A stretch of 64,000 nt of DNA from JBBDST01 sp040904765 (lineage in GTDB: Bacteria; Actinomycetota; Nitriliruptoria; Nitriliruptorales; Nitriliruptoraceae), in contig JBBDST010000008.1 in the NCBI GenBank assembly GCA_040904765.1, positions 62,001 to 126,000 on the forward strand. The letters are read 5' to 3'. Below the pieces are notes generated by a model. The model saw only the letters and a program-made list of their open reading frames with translations, was not told the DNA's origin and made no database searches. Below, piece after piece: positions 61,616-64,000 of this stretch. The stretch's first letter is position 1. Every line of letters starts with the position of its first letter. The translations under genes and the position numbers were made by a program.

Positions 61616-62538
61616 GCACCCGCAAGGATGCGCTTGAAAGCTTCGGCGAGCGCAGCCGGATCGTGACTGTCGGTGTCCTGCCCAATCAGATCGGCGACGA
61701 CCAGCTGTCCGACATGTGGGTGGGTCAACGAGGGCTTTACTGTAAGTGCCGGCAGCGAACCGCTGACTGGTGGCCCTGCGTGAGCAAGCAAGACATCGAT
61801 GCGCAACTCAGGTGCATGCTGCAAGACCGCATCCAGATGAGCGGCGAAAGTCATTCCTTGAGTTTCGCCAAGTTGTTCTCGTAGGTTGGCGACATACACG
61901 ACGGTTGCTGTGCTTTGTGTAATGGCTGTTGCAATCGAAGGGATGAGTAGATTGGGAAGGATGCTTGTGTACAGCGAACCTGGACCGACCACGATCAGGC
62001 GCGCATCCGTGATCGCATCCAGCACCGCCGGTGTGGGCGTCGGGGTCTTTGGTTCAAGCCAAACTTGTTCGATCCGTACGGCTTTGGCGACGTTGGTCTG
62101 GCCAGAAATTTCACCGTCAACTGTACGGGCACGAAGGTGCACTTCGTCGGTAGTGCAGGGAAGTACACGTCCAGCTAAACCAAGTGCGGTACCGACCCGC
62201 TCCAAAGCAGCTAGCAAGTCTCCATCAAGTAGTTCTTGCAGTGCAACAATAATTAGGTTGCCGAGACTGTGACCGCTGAGTTCGCCTCGACTAAACCGAA
62301 ACTGCAAAAGTTCTGCCAACTCGGGCCGTTCTGCGAGAGCGACGAGGGCCATGCGCAGATCACCTGGCGGCAGTACATCCATTTCGCGGCGCAGCCGTCC
62401 TGATGATCCTCCGTCGTCAGCAACCGTAACAACCGCTGTAACGCAAGCAGTTAACGACCGCAACGCCATGAGCGTTTTCGCTGTACCGTGGCCGCCGCCA
62501 ATCGCCACAGCAGGCCAAGTTTCGCTGCGCGTAGTCAT
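61612..62538 (-). CDS. yvcK: YvcK/GlmR family gluconeogenesis factor
   Basis: A 308-residue UDP-sugar-binding protein with a CofD-like Rossmann fold (IGGGHGTAKTLMALR, TVADDGGSSGRLRREMDVLPPGDLRMALVAL split over the first 70 residues; LVVGPGSLYTSILPNLL-like segment near 185). In other bacteria it supports growth on gluconeogenic carbon and cell-wall precursor synthesis. ATGA overlaps at both ends. Confidence 0.93.
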   Translation of the reverse strand: MTTRSETWPAVAIGGGHGTAKTLMALRSLTACVTAVVTVADDGGSSGRLRREMDVLPPGDLRMALVALAERPELAELLQFRFSRGELSGHSLGNLIIVALQELLDGDLLAALERVGTALGLAGRVLPCTTDEVHLRARTVDGEISGQTNVAKAVRIEQVWLEPKTPTPTPAVLDAITDARLIVVGPGSLYTSILPNLLIPSIATAITQSTATVVYVANLREQLGETQGMTFAAHLDAVLQHAPELRIDVLLAHAGPPVSGSLPALTVKPSLTHPHVGQLVVADLIGQDTDSHDPAALAEAFKRILAGA

Positions 62539-63431
62539 TCAGCACCTAGATCCCTGTGTGTTACGTCGACGGGTAGCGTGAAGGTTTCGCTGAGATGGTC
62601 AGCTAATACATCGGTTAGGACGACTGAGCGATGTTTGCCGCCGGTGCAGCCGATGGCAATGCTTAGATAGCGTTTCCCTTCGCGCATTGAGCCGGGCACT
62701 ACGACGTCCAGGAGTTCTTTTGCGGCACGCAAAAACGGTGGCGTGTCGGGTTGTGTCAACACAAATTCGATCACGGCGGGATCACGTCCGGTAAGCCGCT
62801 GTAATGAACTTTCCCAGTGAGGATTGGGAAGAAATCTCACATCCAACACCATATCCGCATCACGCGGAATACCCCGTTTAAATCCAAACGACGTCACCGA
62901 GACACGCAATTCGGCGGACAGCGGATGATCGATTAAGCCCACGACTCGGTGCCGCAAGTCGTGCACATTCATTTGAGATGTTTCAATGATTACGTCGGCA
63001 AGTTCACGCAGTTCTTGCATTTGTCCGCGTTCATGACGGATTCCTTGAAGGACTCCGTATTGATTCCCTGCAGGGTGTCGTCTTCGAGTCTCTTCAAATC
63101 TACGGACAAGTTCGTCATCGTCGGCATCAAGGAATAAAACACGCACGTCGAGACCATCGGCACGCAGTGTGGTAATCATGTCAATCAATTCGGCGAAAAA
63201 TTCGCGGCCACGGCTATCTGCTACTAAGCCAAGCTGAGTCACTGATGAGCCTGGAGCAAACGCTAGCTCGGTAACGCGCCCGATGAGTTGTGGTGGCAGG
63301 TTGTCAACCACAAACCAGCCCAGATCCTCCAGCACTGCAGATGCAGTTGAGCGTCCCGCGCCAGACATGCCCGTGATGATGACGACTCGCGGTGTCCCAT
63401 CGTCCTGTGACGGTAAGCGTGAATCACCCAT
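62535..63431 (-). CDS. rapZ: RapZ/YvcJ family nucleotide-binding protein
   Basis: A 298-residue P-loop protein: ITGMSGAGRSTA is the Walker A region, LFLDADDDELVRRFEETRRRHP belongs to the kinase-like domain and SIGCTGGKHRSV-like sequence (here AIGCTGGKHRSV) lies in the C-terminal domain. In E. coli RapZ controls glmS sRNA decay; the actinobacterial role is not settled. It overlaps the uvrC end by eight bases and is followed by yvcK in ATGA form. Confidence 0.94.
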   Translation of the reverse strand: MGDSRLPSQDDGTPRVVIITGMSGAGRSTASAVLEDLGWFVVDNLPPQLIGRVTELAFAPGSSVTQLGLVADSRGREFFAELIDMITTLRADGLDVRVLFLDADDDELVRRFEETRRRHPAGNQYGVLQGIRHERGQMQELRELADVIIETSQMNVHDLRHRVVGLIDHPLSAELRVSVTSFGFKRGIPRDADMVLDVRFLPNPHWESSLQRLTGRDPAVIEFVLTQPDTPPFLRAAKELLDVVVPGSMREGKRYLSIAIGCTGGKHRSVVLTDVLADHLSETFTLPVDVTHRDLGAE

Positions 63432-64000
63432 CGGTTGTCCTTTTGCTGGTTGTGCCAGACAGTTCGGTGAGAATCGTTGTAGCGAGGGTAGAGGACACGC
63501 CCGAAACGGCGCTCAGTTCCGCAACCGTGGCATTTTTCACTGCATGGACTGAACCAAACTGTTTGAGCAGTGCTGCACGCCGTTTTGGTCCAACCCCAGG
63601 AATGCCATCAAGCGCTGACTGGGTGATTGCAGCCGTGCGAGTCGTTCGCTGATAGGTGATAGCGAAACGGTGTGCCTCGTCTCGTACACGCTGCACTAGA
63701 TAGCGCGCTTCGCTGTCGCGAGCTAATACCACAGGCTGTTTGCGCTTTTCAAGCCAAAGTTCTTCAAAGCGTTTTGCTAAACCGACAAACATGATTTCAC
63801 TAACACCCAGCTCTGCAGCCCCTTCACGTGCTGCATTGAGTTGTCCTGATCCGCCGTCGATCAAGACAAGATTTGGTCGCTGCGCAAAGCTGTCACTGAC
63901 CGTACCCAGAACCTGCTTCGTATCAGTGTGGTTTTGTAAGCGCATAAAACGGCGTCTTAACACTTCGCGCATCGCCTGATAGTCATCGTTTTGGTCGTGA
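63424..64000 (-). CDS. uvrC: Excinuclease ABC subunit UvrC, 5' end outside window
   Basis: The C-terminal 191 codons of UvrC; the frame is open through the window edge (it reads NDDYQAMREVLRRRF before the first internal Met). It includes the RNase H-like 5' incision domain with LVLIDGGSGQLNAA and a helix-hairpin-helix pair with GIPGVGPKRRAALLKQFGS and SAVSGVSSTLATTILTEL. UvrC cuts on both sides of a DNA lesion. It heads the uvrC-rapZ-yvcK-whiA cluster. Confidence 0.95.
   Translation of the reverse strand, partial: HDQNDDYQAMREVLRRRFMRLQNHTDTKQVLGTVSDSFAQRPNLVLIDGGSGQLNAAREGAAELGVSEIMFVGLAKRFEELWLEKRKQPVVLARDSEARYLVQRVRDEAHRFAITYQRTTRTAAITQSALDGIPGVGPKRRAALLKQFGSVHAVKNATVAELSAVSGVSSTLATTILTELSGTTSKRTTDG

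Noticed and set aside
1..64000. CRISPR arrays, insertion sequences or a replication origin
   Set aside because: I found no regularly spaced repeats, no transposase with terminal repeats, and no DnaA-box cluster. The only mobile-element protein is the integrase remnant.

Overview
The window comes from a bacterium of the phylum Actinomycetota with mid-range GC (roughly the low to middle 50s by eye). The lineage call rests on a complete Pup-proteasome locus (arc, dop, pup, prcB, prcA, pafA, pafB, pafC, then tatA, tatC, helY), on NucS mismatch repair, on an F420-type NADP reductase, on DUF3097, DUF3039 and DUF6458 proteins, and on the uvrC-rapZ-yvcK-whiA-gap-pgk-tpi-secG order. The class cannot be fixed from this sequence; an Acidimicrobiia-like lineage is possible but unproven.

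Region 1 (1-21.8 kb, all minus strand) is one nearly gap-free run from acnA down to a lipid-kinase gene cut by the window edge. In transcription order: acnA, msrA, a GH65 disaccharide phosphorylase, a TtuA-type tRNA thiolase fused in frame to its own ubiquitin-like sulfur-carrier domain, trmI, arc, dop, pup, an SDR dehydrogenase, prcB, prcA, pafA, pafB, pafC, a small membrane protein, tatA, tatC, helY, lipid kinase. The fusion is the most unusual coding feature. The ARC ATPase lacks the C-terminal proteasome-docking tail known from Mycobacterium.

Region 2 (21.9-36.2 kb) is ordinary chromosomal content on both strands: gpmA, a Nudix hydrolase, nucS, ychF, an acyl-CoA synthetase, aminopeptidase N, DUF3097, a beta-phosphoglucomutase-like HAD enzyme that could serve the GH65 phosphorylase, npdG, a YaaA-family protein, a 31-residue zinc ribbon, an Ldh2-family dehydrogenase and an isocitrate-lyase-family enzyme.

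Region 3 (36.2-47.7 kb) holds an SOS mutasome operon (imuA', imuB, dnaE2) behind a promoter with a LexA box in its spacer, a divergent acr3/arsR arsenic pair around a perfect 24-base palindrome, and a three-gene ATP-grasp / alpha-E / transglutaminase cassette whose transglutaminase ends in eight glutamines.

Region 4 (47.7-53.8 kb) is accessory. It has sparse genes, a cupredoxin lipoprotein, a truncated tyrosine recombinase, a degenerate copy of the 3' part of tRNA-Leu, a transporter broken in five reading frames and a GC-richer acyl-CoA dehydrogenase, and it ends at an intact tRNA-Leu(GAG). The repeated tRNA sequence marks a decayed integrative element.

Region 5 (53.8-64 kb, minus strand) returns to core genes: uvrC (cut by the window edge), rapZ, yvcK, whiA, gap, pgk, tpi, secG and a peptide-binding lipoprotein, with a BlaI/M56 regulator pair inserted between tpi and secG.
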